From positions 59,900,939-59,964,938 of the forward strand of contig OX388351.1 in assembly GCA_947579665.1 (NCBI GenBank): a stretch of 64,000 bases of DNA, in the 5' to 3' direction. The notes beneath the pieces are model-generated. The model worked only from the letters and a program-made list of their open reading frames with translations, did no database searches and had not been told where the DNA came from. A program made the position numbers and the translations under genes. The DNA comes from Sympetrum striolatum (taxonomy: Eukaryota > Arthropoda > Insecta > Odonata > Libellulidae). Below, one piece after another: positions 11,289 to 22,379 of this stretch (the first letter of the stretch is position 1; every line of letters starts with the position of its first letter).

Positions 11289-13314
11289 TGAATCCGAGCT
11301 GAATTCTCCAACTTCTAATTGATATTTTTCTGTCTATGTGGTAGAAGATAGATTGTGGAATGCGTCGAATTTTACAGAAATTCAGAGAGGTTTTCATCCA
11401 AGACTGAATTTTATTATCAAAGGATATTTAATGTTTTCGTGAAAGCTATTTCTGAGTGACTCGCCATATTTACTTTACTCCTATTTGCTTTATTTTTCAC
11501 TCGATATTTTATCTCTCATCGAGCAAATGAATTCATTTACTATTGTAAAAACCGGTCCCATTACTGTCCTGCATCTTTTAACAGTTGGTAAATGTCATAC
11601 ATCCTAAATTTATCAGGTTTAGCTAAACCATCAACTCAGTGTTAATCGACTTAGAAACAAAGAAAACTAACGCTTAAAGAAATTCGAATTCTAGGGAGTA
11701 GGATAAAATTATTTAATTTGTCCTCTCGGAAGAAAGTTATCAGATATTTGGAAAACTGACAGCGCGGAAGAAAATTATTTCGAATGTAAAAGAAGAATGA
11801 GTCCTCAATAGAGTGTAAAGTGGAAAATAAACGCGCGCATAAGCTAAAATCACAGTGTTTCCTAAGAAATAGCGCCTTGAAGAGCAAGATAAATAGCGGT
11901 CTTGGAGTGCGAATTTATCGTGTTTAAATTTCATTTTGGCAACGTCGCCGGCATTCCTCAATGTCTTTTTCCCTTTGCTTTCTTTCCCTCCGACCCTTTC
12001 TCCTCCGCTGTGTATAAAGGGAGACCATGTTCGGATGATTGCTCGCCCGATCCAATCTTATCACTCGCACACCCCCGTCGCACATAAATCTTTTCGCATC
12101 AATGCCCCGGGCCTTCATATATCTTTAAGAGTTGATCCACCTGGACACCCGCTCCTTAAATGTATTAGATTTCCCCGGCGTCATTAACGGAAATTGGGAT
12201 TTTTCCCGGCCAAGAGGACAAATGAGGCGGAAGGGGACAAGTGTACTCACGCGCGGTGTTTTGGGGGGATTTTCGGTGTCGGAGTGGCGTATTGAGCAAG
12301 AAGGGGAGCGTTGGGTAAGATACGAGTTTGTCGGGCCCTCTTGCGAAACTTGACGTACACTGGTTTTCGGGAATATCGTAATTTTTGGGGAATCGGTTGA
12401 GTGTCGAGCTTTACTCTCGAGTGCACCGAGACCGGGGTCGATAGCGGGGGATTGAGTAGTCAAAAGGTGACGTTGAAGTATTAATCTGGGAGTCAAAAAG
12501 GACCAGGAGATGATAAGTACGGCCTGAAGATCAATTATCCATTGGAAATGTAACAAAAACGAATTTCTCTTTTAATCGCGGCTTATAATCTTATATGGTA
12601 CTATGCTTCAAAGGCGTATGTATTAATTGTTACAAATATTATCTGAGTTAAAGGTTCTTCTAACTTTTCTTCTTGCTATTCCTTTTAGCTTATTTTTCTA
12701 ATTTGCGTCTATATCAACGACTGTATGGTGAGCATTTTGCGTCAGGTACATATTAGTGATGTTTAGTTCTTGGAATACACTTTGTAATATTTTGAGAAAT
12801 CTGACTCTTCTAAAGCACGTATGATCAATGTATGACTTATTACCCATACGTATCGCATACCATGATTAGTAGAGGCGCATCCAATTCAGATAAAAATAGA
12901 ATATATATCTTATATAGGGTATTTATAAATTCACGAATACATATTCATAGGTAAAACAATCTAAGGATGAAATATAGAGAGCATATTTATTATAAATTGA
13001 CACAGTTTATGACAATTGTCTTTATAATTTCAAAGTTCGGGTAGCTTCAGAATTGTTTGTATGGTGTATCTTAAATCAAAATTAAATTATTGACGCATTA
13101 ACCGTAAGAGGTTGCCTATTCCTGCTCAACACCAATCTATTACCAAACGCTAATATTATAGATACACTTTTACAAAGTCGTTACAGATGATAGCGACTAA
13201 TTCATTGCAGTTATCATTGAGAGGAAAAGATAGCGTGCTATTGAATAGATTGCCCAATGAATGATCATTCCAGATGAGAAATACTGAAGCTATATAAATA
13301 TACACTCTATATAT
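11289..13314. other. Non-coding DNA, no gene seen
   Basis: A CpG-rich block spans about 11930-12480 and includes a TATAAAGG (12013-12020) with no supporting evidence of a transcript. The 143-codon minus frame at 12125-12556 has no recognisable motif. The rest is AT-rich. Confidence 0.45.
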
Positions 13315-13371
13315 AGTTACTCTGTGATGTAAGTTACTCTATGGTGGAAGTTACTCACTGATGTAAGTGCT
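13315..13371 (+). repeat. Tandem repeat, 17-bp unit
   Basis: Three 17-base units start at 13315, 13332 and 13349, each beginning AGTTACTC and ending in a variant of TGATGTA. A partial fourth unit follows (AGTGCTA). Units differ at up to about five positions. Confidence 0.7.
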
Positions 13372-16300
13372 AAAAGTTATATCATTAATATTTTATTTTA
13401 TAGACTTCTGAAATTTATAGAGAGGGTTTCATAAGTACATTTTAGGTATTTCGATTCGTTGAATTACCTTTAGTCGATTATATTCTCTCCGAAGAAGGGA
13501 TAAGATTCTATCGCCGCCATCTCCCAGCTAGAATCCTCCAAGACCTCAACCTTCCGTTCGTCTAGGCAGGTACGGGAAATCCTTTCGCCCGTCCTCCCCT
13601 TTGTCTTCGCCGAGGATTCTCTTCTAATATTTCCTCCTCAACCCTTCCACCTCCTCCCGCCTTTTTTATTCCTCAAATTTCCCTTCTCATTCGCTTGTCT
13701 ATCCACCCAACCTCCTTTTTCTAATCCAAGCCCCACCTACCTCTCTAGTCTCCTGATCGTCTCCTCCTTCGGGATAGGTTAGCCTTTTTTCCTTATGTGG
13801 TTAGGACGCGGTGGAAGGTTGGAGGAGCAATGGGCAAGTGGGAGGAGTCGTGGCAGGTAGTTTTCTATCTGGCCGTGGTGGTTGGTGTCGTCTGGCCGGG
13901 TCGCCCATGAGGGTGGCTGAGTGGAAGAGCCGTTAGCCTATCTTTTTTCTACCTGCCCTCGAAGGCTAGACGAAGGTACTCCGGCGCGCCTCTCTGAGGA
14001 CCACTGCCGCCATTTGCTATTCGAAGAGTTTGAATAAAGGTCGGTGAAAGGAGGGCTTAATTTCCATGGTAAGCCGATGGGTGTCAGCGTCATCGTCGCA
14101 TTCTGCGTAGGAAGAGAGAGTTTTGGTTATTGCGATTGGTTTCTATGATGAGTTTTCGGTGCGTTGGGATGAGATTGGTACGGCTTTTTGTCCGCATGAG
14201 TGTGATATTGTTGGAATTTACCGGGATCTGAAAATGTAGTTTTGTAGTTCAAGTAAAGTCTGACTGAGGCGCGGCGTCATGCATTGCGTAATAAGTGAAA
14301 CTGAGACATGCGGTATAAAACGCTTTCATCTTTCGGGAAAGACCTCTCTTCGAAATGGATAAGAAAGCTTGAAAATTGCTGAGAATAAACTTCGAAATTG
14401 TTTAAAATGTTCTTTTTATATTCGCATGAACATTTTTTTGAAGAAAATTACATGCACAAATTATTTATTTACTTTAAATGTTTCTTTAGTAAATAATGTG
14501 ACTCTTAACTTATAGACGTGAATTCTATTATTCAGTATTCATCTTAGGCATCGCTTACGTGGATATTGGCTCATAAAAGTGTAGCTTATTCGTTGTAGTT
14601 CATCTTTCTATATTCATCCTTATGCTAATGTACAACATAATGAGCTGATGTTCATTTTTAGTACTACTCTAGTACTTAGTATCACTGTTAATTTCTTAAA
14701 GCTCGTATTTTATCTTATGTCCTTGAATTGAATTAAAAGTCAAGCTCTTCTCAAATTTCCTCTTATAATGTATTTTTCGTCCATCTTGTGCGTAAAAATT
14801 TACTTACATACGGCTATAATGTAGACTTAATAGTTTCGCCTGAAATTCTATTCTTTGCTGAAAATCAAATTAATGGTGGTAAAAATAAATTGGAGCATTA
14901 TAAACGAGAATGTTAAAATCACTTACTTAAAACATATTATCAGGTAAAATTTGGGTAGTTTTAAGTCCTAGTCGAAGACAAAAGATGTTGGATGGCATAA
15001 GGGATAGGATTATTCATAAGAAATGAAGGAGAAGGCGTTGAATACGGTTTTATTAACGTACATGAACCTACCGAAAGGTAGAACACTCTTGTAAGCCCTT
15101 TTCCTCGATTTAATCGTCGTTTATACCCACGCGTAACTTCCTTCCGACGGAGTCGGACATGTAAGCATCCAGTTGATGCTTTTTCCTTAGGGTTTAATCT
15201 GTGATAGACTATACTTTGAAAGTGGAAGATTTGAAGTGTGAGACAAGTTTCCGAGAGTATGTCAAGTTGAAAAATGTCCAACAAAAAGTAGTTTTTCAAG
15301 GCGAGGGAACTGTCATTACACCGCTGAATTTGCCATAAATTCACTTGAGCGCACCAATATCCCGTCTGGACGGCTTTCGAAATTCCCCGATGCCTTAGTA
15401 AGGCATGCCTGCACTTTTATATGGATAGGGCACAATAGAAAACCTGGCAACGGTTACTTCTTTCCTGCCAAGGAATGCTAGAGTAGCGTAATCATGCATT
15501 TGGCTTCCCTTCATAAAACCTGGATGACTAAGTCATTCCAAGATAATATTTCCCAGGGTTTTCCTTTACATAAAGTGAGATATTTTTTCACAAAGAAATG
15601 ACGTGCATAATTTATTGCGCGAAAGTTTATTGCCGCCTACTATCTTGTAAATAATTTTCTTATGCCTTTTCTGTTTTTATTTCATAAATTCTAAAAATAA
15701 TCATAGGCGACTATATTGTAATCACGGTTTAAATTCAACATTTTAAAAGTCCTTCTGGCAGTTCACCGTGACATACTTATTACGCCAATTTATTGTTTTA
15801 TACAACTTTATTTTCATTTGTAAATCCTATTTGCTGATAAAAAATGGCGAATACAACAGTTGCCACATTGAATTGTAGGATTCTAATTACCATTGGCTTT
15901 GCAATTATTTGCTTTTATTTTGTATGTATAACCTATATCGAGTGTACGCTTATATCATCAATAAATATTTTAATGGTTTCACATTTTGTAAATGATGGAA
16001 CAAAAGAGATTCATGACATAATTATCAAGTAATCTGAAACCGAAATTTTAAATCAGTTGAACTTAATGAAAATGAATATTTCATTTATTCGTGTATTCAT
16101 TGTTGAAAATTCTCATTACAAGTGGAGTAATCAATTTTATGTGCAAATCTTGCGAAAGAAATAATAGAAAGAGAACTTCTACGATGTAACGTTATAGTGG
16201 TAGGGAGTTCGAATTATTGTAATAGTTAATCACTTGACCTTTTTTATAAAAGCGCATGTATCTGTAAAAGTCTTCTACCTCTCGGTAGGCTCAAGTGCCT

Positions 16301-17160
16301 TAAAAATCCCTGTTCAACGCCATCTTCGTTTTTTTGGTTGATTACTCCATTTATTTAATAATAAGTTCTATTTTTCCCTCCCCTCAGTCTTTTCCCTTTC
16401 ATTACACCTTCAATCACTAACTAGCAGATACCTTTTATATGCTATAAACAAATTTGTATATCGTTAAAGATTTATTTAGCAAGAAAGTTGATTGCTTCAG
16501 CTTTGCTGAATTTCTTTGATTCAACCTTTAACACTGATTTGAATAATGCTACGAATGGGATTGGATTCTTTCTTGTATTTTGCGCAATTCTTTGTCATAA
16601 ATTTTACGTGAGTCATAGGATTTTATGCCTACGCCCTTCTCTAGCCAATCTTCCGGGAACATGTTTTGTCCCCGAAATTATCCGTGTGCATAGAATGACA
16701 TTTGGGAGCGTCGAGAATTGAATTGGTTAGCGTTCAAAGCATTGAAAATTGTCTGCAAGATTCTCCGTCGTAAAGAAAGGAGTTTAGAATGTGTGGTGAC
16801 CACGTCAGTTATCACTAGGAATTTCGATCACGTCCATCTCGGCCGATCGATAAAAGTTTTACGAGCGAATCCGACACCGGGCCGAATGGAGAAGTGCTCC
16901 CAGCATTTTCATCCTCCTAAAAATATAATTACGGCATTTTTGTTTCGCTCTGAGGAGAATTCCTAAGCAGCAAGAGGTTGTAATTTATCCCCGTGGAAAG
17001 TTCAATTTTCTTTCTGCAGCTGCAACTTGGATAAATTTAGGACGTTTTTTAAAACAAACGAAAGTTCAAAGAAAGAAAACAGGAGAAACTTTCTGGATGA
17101 AATTCGCCATGATTTTATGTAAAAATACTTTGCAAAATACCGCAGGGACAAAAAAGCACG
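13372..17160. other. Non-coding DNA with strand-asymmetric block
   Basis: From 13500 to about 13790 the plus strand is strongly pyrimidine-rich, and from about 13795 to 13970 it becomes G-rich. TTCGTCTAGGCAGGTA (13556-13571) is answered by a reverse-complementary segment near 13949-13975 that has a 9-base insertion. The rest is AT-rich, with a moderate CpG patch at 16620-16900. No gene is recognised. Confidence 0.45.
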
Positions 17161-17196
17161 ACTAGTTTCGACGCGTGAGCGTCATCTTCAAGTGAA
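17161..17196 (-). repeat. Hammerhead-like motif, copy 4 (variant)
   Basis: On the minus strand the sequence reads CTTGAAGATGACGC, TCAC, GCGTC, GAAACTAGT. The stem GACGC-TCAC-GCGTC is perfect and is followed by GAAAC, as in the other copies. The CUGANGA box is replaced by TTGAAGATGA, so a ribozyme core is not preserved. I see no clear flanking inverted arms. This variant links the group to the CTGAAGATG...GAAAC type of repeat motif. Confidence 0.5.
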
Positions 17197-18973
17197 GAAA
17201 GAAGCCTGAAACCCACATATTATATGCTTTCCGTGGATGTTAGAAGGGTCAACGTAAGTTTATTATTTCGAAGTTTTTGTATTGCGCTCAATAAATGATC
17301 AAAATATTAATCCGAAATGGTAAGCGGAGTATCTTGATGTATTTTTAGGAATGTTTATTTTCGGAATTTTCTAATTCGTAGATTTGCTCTTTGGTGATTT
17401 TTCTTGCAATAGTGATATTTTCAGTATATTTCAAAGTTTCAACAATTATCCAGGTTGTTGCAGTCGTTGCCAAACAAATCATATTCATATACCACGGCTG
17501 TGATGTGATGGCTCTAAAATAGAAATTAAGTTATGTGATGAAAATAGAGGTGGTAATTCCTTTTTGGAGTAGGTAATGTTTTAGTATCCACCCAAAATCA
17601 AATGCAGCGAAACATGCTGAAAATTTCATGTAATTTACTTAAAAAATCGGAATTATTCTTTAACAGAGAAATGAAAGAGTTAAAAATGAACTGCGAAGCA
17701 TCAGCTTAAAAGTCAGTAGAATCGAAATACATGTCATTAAGGAAGAACATTCGTAAATAATGAATAGCCATTGGTTTCTGCTTTTCTCAGAATGCCGGTT
17801 ATGCGCTTTGTACGGAAATATTGAATCAGAGTTTTCAGAAAATCCTATCTGAGTAATTTTGTATTTTAAATAAGAATCCTGGAAACATGAGATTCAGCCT
17901 AAGCAAGAATAACTACAATGCTCTACTCTAAGTCTAACAGAGGCAAGTTTCTGAGATTAAATTTTACTAGTCAGTCTTTGGAAATAAGGCTGGTCGTTTG
18001 AAAATCTCCAAGGAGCAGTATTATGACCAACACATCTTTATTCAGCTCAGACGTTCCACAATTCCGGCTCAGAAGACGCAATTCTCTGTAAATTAACAGC
18101 ATTTCCATGAAAACATACAAAACCTATTCCGTCGCTGGCGTAAACCGAATATCCCGCGTTAAATAGTTCGGATAGACTTTATTCCGCGCATTTGGGCCCC
18201 GGATTTATCGCCCGTGTACGAGAACGCCTACTCGGATGTACGCCATATGTAAAGCAGAATCGTTCCCTTAATGTCCTCGTCCCTTCCCCCTCGGAGGGAG
18301 CGTATCACTTTTATCTCCTTATCCAGTTAACCGGAAAGAGTTCCTCGCCGGCCTTAAATCTCGGCAGATTTGATTTTCCGAAGGAGGCAAATAATTTCGC
18401 TGTGAGGGAAACAAGGCGCCAGCCTAAACGGTTAAACTACTTAATCTTTGCCTCCCCGAAATGCCTCCCCCTCGGACCAGCGTCTGTTCGCCGCCTTTCT
18501 CCCATCTTACAACCCTCTTCTGCCTCTCTCTCCCCCGGTCTTTTTCATTCAGCCGTCCCACCCACTTTTTACCTACCTTTGCCTGCTTTACCTCCCGGTC
18601 CTTCCTGATTGGTTCCCGCTCTTAACCGACGCTATCATGGGATTGGTCCATCGGTGGACCTCGGCCGGAATGGGGGATGGGTTATCTAGCTGGTGGGAGG
18701 GAAGAAAGGTCACCCCCCTCGGTGTGTGCAAAAATGCGACGAATTCAGCTCACCTGAGGGACGGCGGTGTTCTGCCATCCTCCCAGACGTTCGTTACCCT
18801 TTCCCATCTCCTCTCGTTTTCTTCCAGCCCTTTCCGAAAGCCATTCACGTCTAACCGCCCGTTTTCCGACCTTTTCTAGCTTGTCTATGTCCTTACTCAT
18901 CCGGTGACTTTATTTCCTCTCCGTGTTCTCTATTCTTTCGGCTTCCCTCTAAGGATACAGAGCGGATTCAATT
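17197..18973. other. Non-coding DNA with large CpG-rich block
   Basis: AT-rich up to 18100, then a GC- and CpG-rich, pyrimidine-biased block at about 18180-18900. Two overlapping plus frames of 138 and 143 codons (18192-18608 and 18448-18879) lie within it. They are proline- and serine-rich through composition alone and carry no recognisable domain. I do not call them genes. Confidence 0.45.
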
Positions 18974-19190
18974 TCTTTACTGTTGTTTATCTAGAAATCA
19001 AATATAGAAATTGCCGGAGTTAAAATGTATTAAACTGTACCGAGGTAGCATCGTAGTGTTAGAGGTTTCTATTCCTCCAATATTCATCTAATATCTTTAC
19101 TGTAACTTTTATAGAAATCAAAGATTGAAATTTACAGGAATCGACATGTATTAAACTTTACCGAAGTAGCATCGTAGGGATAGAAGTTAC
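18974..19190 (+). repeat. Tandem duplication, 120-bp period
   Basis: Copy 1 starts TCTTTACTGTTG at 18974 and copy 2 starts TCTTTACTGTAA at 19094, exactly 120 bases later. About three quarters of the positions agree over the next 97 bases, including TAGAAATCAAA, ATGTATTAAACT and GTAGCATCGTAG. No reading frame is maintained across both. It is an old non-coding tandem duplication. Confidence 0.8.
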
Positions 19191-21621
19191 ATCTCAAACA
19201 ATTGCTCATGAATGTGATTTTATGACATTTGAAAGATGAATAGCTAGGGATATACATGAAGCATTCTTGGGAAACATTCGATAGAGAATTTAAGACCAAA
19301 AGAAAATTAAAGTAGAGACAATTGAGTTATAATAAGGTTTGTAAAGCAATGAAATGTCAGTTCTTACAAGAAATGTGACTTCTGAATTTCTATATTTAGC
19401 TAACACAGAAATAATGTCATTTATTTAAGAAGGACGACTTACAGGCACACGCCTGGTGATTAACACCTAAAATTTAAAATATTTTTTGACTGGTTAAATA
19501 GAGAAGGCTTAGGCTCACGGAGGGTTCCTAAGTAAGTGCCTTCACTATATTACCTTGTCCTTCTACAGGTCCAACTTGAGTCTCTGACTGTTCAAATACA
19601 TGGATCTATTCGTCGACCCTGCACAACTCTGTTAGTTATCATTTTCAACTAATCTTGCTTTCATATATTTCTTTTTTTATTTTTCCAATTATTATTTCTG
19701 ATACCTTACAATTAGACTGATAGTCCTGAGGGTGAAAATTTTAGTACAATTATAAATATACAGCGATCGTCAATATCAAGCTGAATATCATTAAAATATA
19801 ATTGAAATACTTTTATCTTAAGCATGAATATACTCAAAAAGGACCTTCAGTTCTATTTATTCTACCTCGAAATTTTAAGAGCACGAAAAATTACCTTTGA
19901 TTAGGAAAACATTTTCCGATCCAGTTGAACCGTCTTGATTCTTTCAGTCATCAGTCCCTTAAATGTAATCTGATGCAGACTTTTTGCAATCTTACAAGGG
20001 CGTACTTCCCGAAGATTTCATTTTTTCATCCGTTGGATTGAGGGTCTCTTGTTTCTTTCATTTGCCAAATTCGTTCCCCTCCTGATGACTCAGAGCCCTC
20101 TTCCTCTCTTTCCGTCGGATGGTCAAGGAAGAGGCAGTCCACAAGAAGAGTTAAGTAGATAGAATTTCTTTCGGCTATTTGGAAACGTTTCTTTTTCGGT
20201 CGCTGAGGGGGTTTTCGGAGATCATCTCGGCGAATTGGTCTTAATGCAGAGTGCTACAGCTCTCGGCCTTTATGAGATGTAGGCGTCGCATAAATTTCAC
20301 GTTTTTTTCTCCCAAAAGACTTCCAAGAAGCCGGATATATTTCCACCGAGCCGTTCTAATGATACAGGATGAACCATGAATTTCCTTGAGTGGTCTCCTA
20401 AATAGTATTTGCGTTAGTTGACCTGAATTCTTGAAATGTTTACCGCTCGTTTTAACTTAAGTGGGATATTTACTAATGCCTAACTTCAGTATAGTTCTTT
20501 CTTCGCTTTAACTTATCAGTACCCTTATGCCCATAATGTTTTTCCTACTGCACAGTAGGAATGATGATATAAATATGTCAGAACGTTATTTTATTAAAAT
20601 ATTTCTTCATATTACACTTGAAGTTGCTTCCTGATATCACTAGAAGTTTGAGTTTTTTCGAGTGAAAAACTATTTGGATAGCTTAGGTCATTTCATGGCG
20701 TTAATTGATCTGCTATTTCAGTTAGATTATTGTGATACATGTACTTAATGCTTTATATAAGTAGGTGCTAGTTCAGTCTGTTTATTAATACATTAGTACT
20801 ATCCAGTTATGAAGCGAATTGTGAGTTCCATCTGTTTTAATATTTAACTTTTCATTAATGTTATTAACTTGGATTAAGAATACCATTATTTTCACTCTTT
20901 TTGAAAATATCAAAAAAATGTCAATGTATAAGATGTCTTATTCTTTAGTTTTTGTGAATCTACATAGGTAATTGATTTGTTAAATAAGCGATAGTGAGGA
21001 TTGAATTGATTTTTTTTATATCGCAAAATTTCGGTATTGGGATTTTAGTTTTCCAAAATGTTCTTTTACTTTCCTTGAGTGCCAATGTGAAATTAATAAT
21101 GCTGTACTTAGTTGAGGAAACATTAGATCTTAAGCAAAAAGGTTTTACCTACTTTTTTAAGATTGAATTTTGAAACATTTTCCGCGACCCATTACTTTTT
21201 CAGTTATGAAAGCCAAAGGAGCGCACCTATGCAAAAACGAGGGATAACTTTCATTTCCAAAAGGAACGAATCGGGCGGAATTTCGGTTTATAAGAGTTTC
21301 GCATGACGTAATCTGGTCTCTTTCGTACGTTTCAACCTCACCACCTCCTCTTCTACTACACTCTTTACCTCTCTCGGAAATCTCTTAGTCCACCTCCTTC
21401 CTTCAAACCGAAGGGCCTTCGTCGGCCGAAACGTCCCCCTCCACACGACCAACTTAGGAAATCCCTCCGCCAAATCCTTCTCTTCTCCTTCTTTCTGTCC
21501 TTCCATCACTCCCAGCCTCTTCACTGGACCGCACCTCTTTCCCTGGAATCTTTTCCCTATCCCAGCACTTCTCCCTTGCTCTACGGAATGCCCCCGGTCC
21601 TACGACGATGCTGTGTGGTAC
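19191..21621. other. Non-coding DNA, no gene seen
   Basis: AT-rich DNA with a moderate GC patch at 20030-20340 and a pyrimidine-rich CpG-containing block at 21290-21600. No gene is recognised. Confidence 0.45.
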
Positions 21622-21685
21622 ACTCTGCCGAGTGGTTAGGTGAGACGTTCACTAGATGGGATTGCAGGTCCAGCGGGATATTTTT
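21622..21685 (+). repeat. tRNA-derived SINE head (degenerate)
   Basis: TGCCGAGTGGTTAGGTG (21626-21642) matches an RNA polymerase III A box of a Ser/Leu-type tRNA. GGATTGCAGGTCCAGCGGGA (21659-21678) resembles the region around a degraded B box. Spacing between the boxes is about that of a tRNA. No full cloverleaf can be drawn and the B box is damaged, so this is a SINE relic and not a functional tRNA gene. Confidence 0.55.
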
Positions 21686-22130
21686 CTTTCTCACACAACT
21701 CTGGCAAATAAAATCAGCGTCGAACGTATCGTTTTACGATCTCCCGATGCTTTGAGAAGTTATTTTTGAGATTGACTCGGTTTTCAAGCGTAGATGCACC
21801 CGAGTATTATCCATTAGAAATACCCAAGGGAAGCCGATTTTAGTATCAACTGAAAAGCTCGCGATGTTGGATCAATGGTTATAATCCATTTACGAACATG
21901 ATATAGTGGATACGCAAAGGATTATTTGATTTATTTCAAGCCTTTGAAAATGAATAAGAGCGGTCTGTAAAACACACATAGCTCCGCGACCATTAAACTG
22001 AATTGACTACAAGCCCAAATCTCTTCCTTTTACCATTCCGCTTACGTATTCCATAATCTTCTGCGACTCTTTAATTTTACTAAGTGTATAAGCTAATCGA
22101 CAATTGAATTTTTATTTTATATTTGATGCC
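21686..22130. other. Presumed intron upstream of micro-exon
   Basis: No repeat or gene is seen. If the exon at 22179 is real, this is intronic on the plus strand. Confidence 0.35.
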
Positions 22131-22178
22131 AATTTAATTGTGACTTGGTAATTAACGCATATTTTCTTTTCTTTACAG
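22131..22178 (+). promoter_or_regulatory. Strong 3' splice site that abuts GTAAG (candidate recursive splice site)
   Basis: The tract ATTTTCTTTTCTTTACAG (22161-22178) is an excellent polypyrimidine acceptor. GGTAATTAAC about 20 bases upstream offers a plausible branch point. The bases straight after AG are GTAAGC, so CAG|GTAAG forms the joined acceptor-donor consensus of recursive (ratchet) splice sites in long insect introns. Splicing to this AG would leave a new 5' splice site. Function is inferred. Confidence 0.6.
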
Positions 22179-22223
22179 GTAAGCCATTGTTACAATCTGG
22201 CGTTGTTAGTCCTTATGAAACTG
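22179..22223 (+). CDS. Candidate 45-base symmetric micro-exon, gene unknown
   Basis: The exon lies between the acceptor at 22177-22178 and a consensus donor GTGAGTA (22224-22230). It is 45 bases long, so skipping it keeps the reading frame. With phase-1 boundaries it reads x-GT, then KPLLQSGVVSPYET, then G-xx: a first partial codon (Gly if the upstream exon ends in G) and a last base starting the next codon. A second frame, phase 0, is also open (it starts VSHCY); the third has an immediate TAA. The exon begins GTAAG, like the 51-base mI and mII micro-exons of Drosophila Ubx, which start Gly-Lys and are removed by resplicing at the regenerated donor. The peptide does not match the Ubx micro-exons that I know, and I do not recognise the protein. 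No partner exons were found in the window, so the introns would be at least 22 kb and 41 kb. A chance combination of two very good splice signals 45 bases apart remains possible. Confidence 0.55.
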
Positions 22224-22296
22224 GTGAGTAATGAAAAATAAAACAATATAAAGACAGTTAAAATATTATTTAAGTAGTTAAAGGTTTAACTGTATA

Positions 22297-22379
22297 GTAC
22301 ACTCCTGGCCAACATTAACGCAGCACCTCCCTAGCAATCCTTACGGCTGCTCCTGCGTTACTTTTGGCCAGGACTGTAC
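22297..22379. mobile_element. 77-bp Tc1/mariner-like MITE
   Basis: Terminal inverted repeats of about 25 bases lie at 22300-22324 (CACTCCTGGCCAACATTAAC and on) and 22352-22376, whose complement begins CAGTCCTGGCCAAAAGTAAC. They are flanked by TA dinucleotides (22298-22299 and 22377-22378), the target duplication of Tc1/mariner elements. CAGTCCTGGCCAAAA-type ends are typical of that superfamily. There is no coding capacity. The insertion is 75 bases after the candidate micro-exon's donor, inside the presumed intron. Confidence 0.75.

Noticed and set aside
18192..18879. Two overlapping 138- and 143-codon plus frames
   Set aside because: Both are Pro/Ser/Leu-rich through a pyrimidine-rich strand; no motif, and different phases are open at once.
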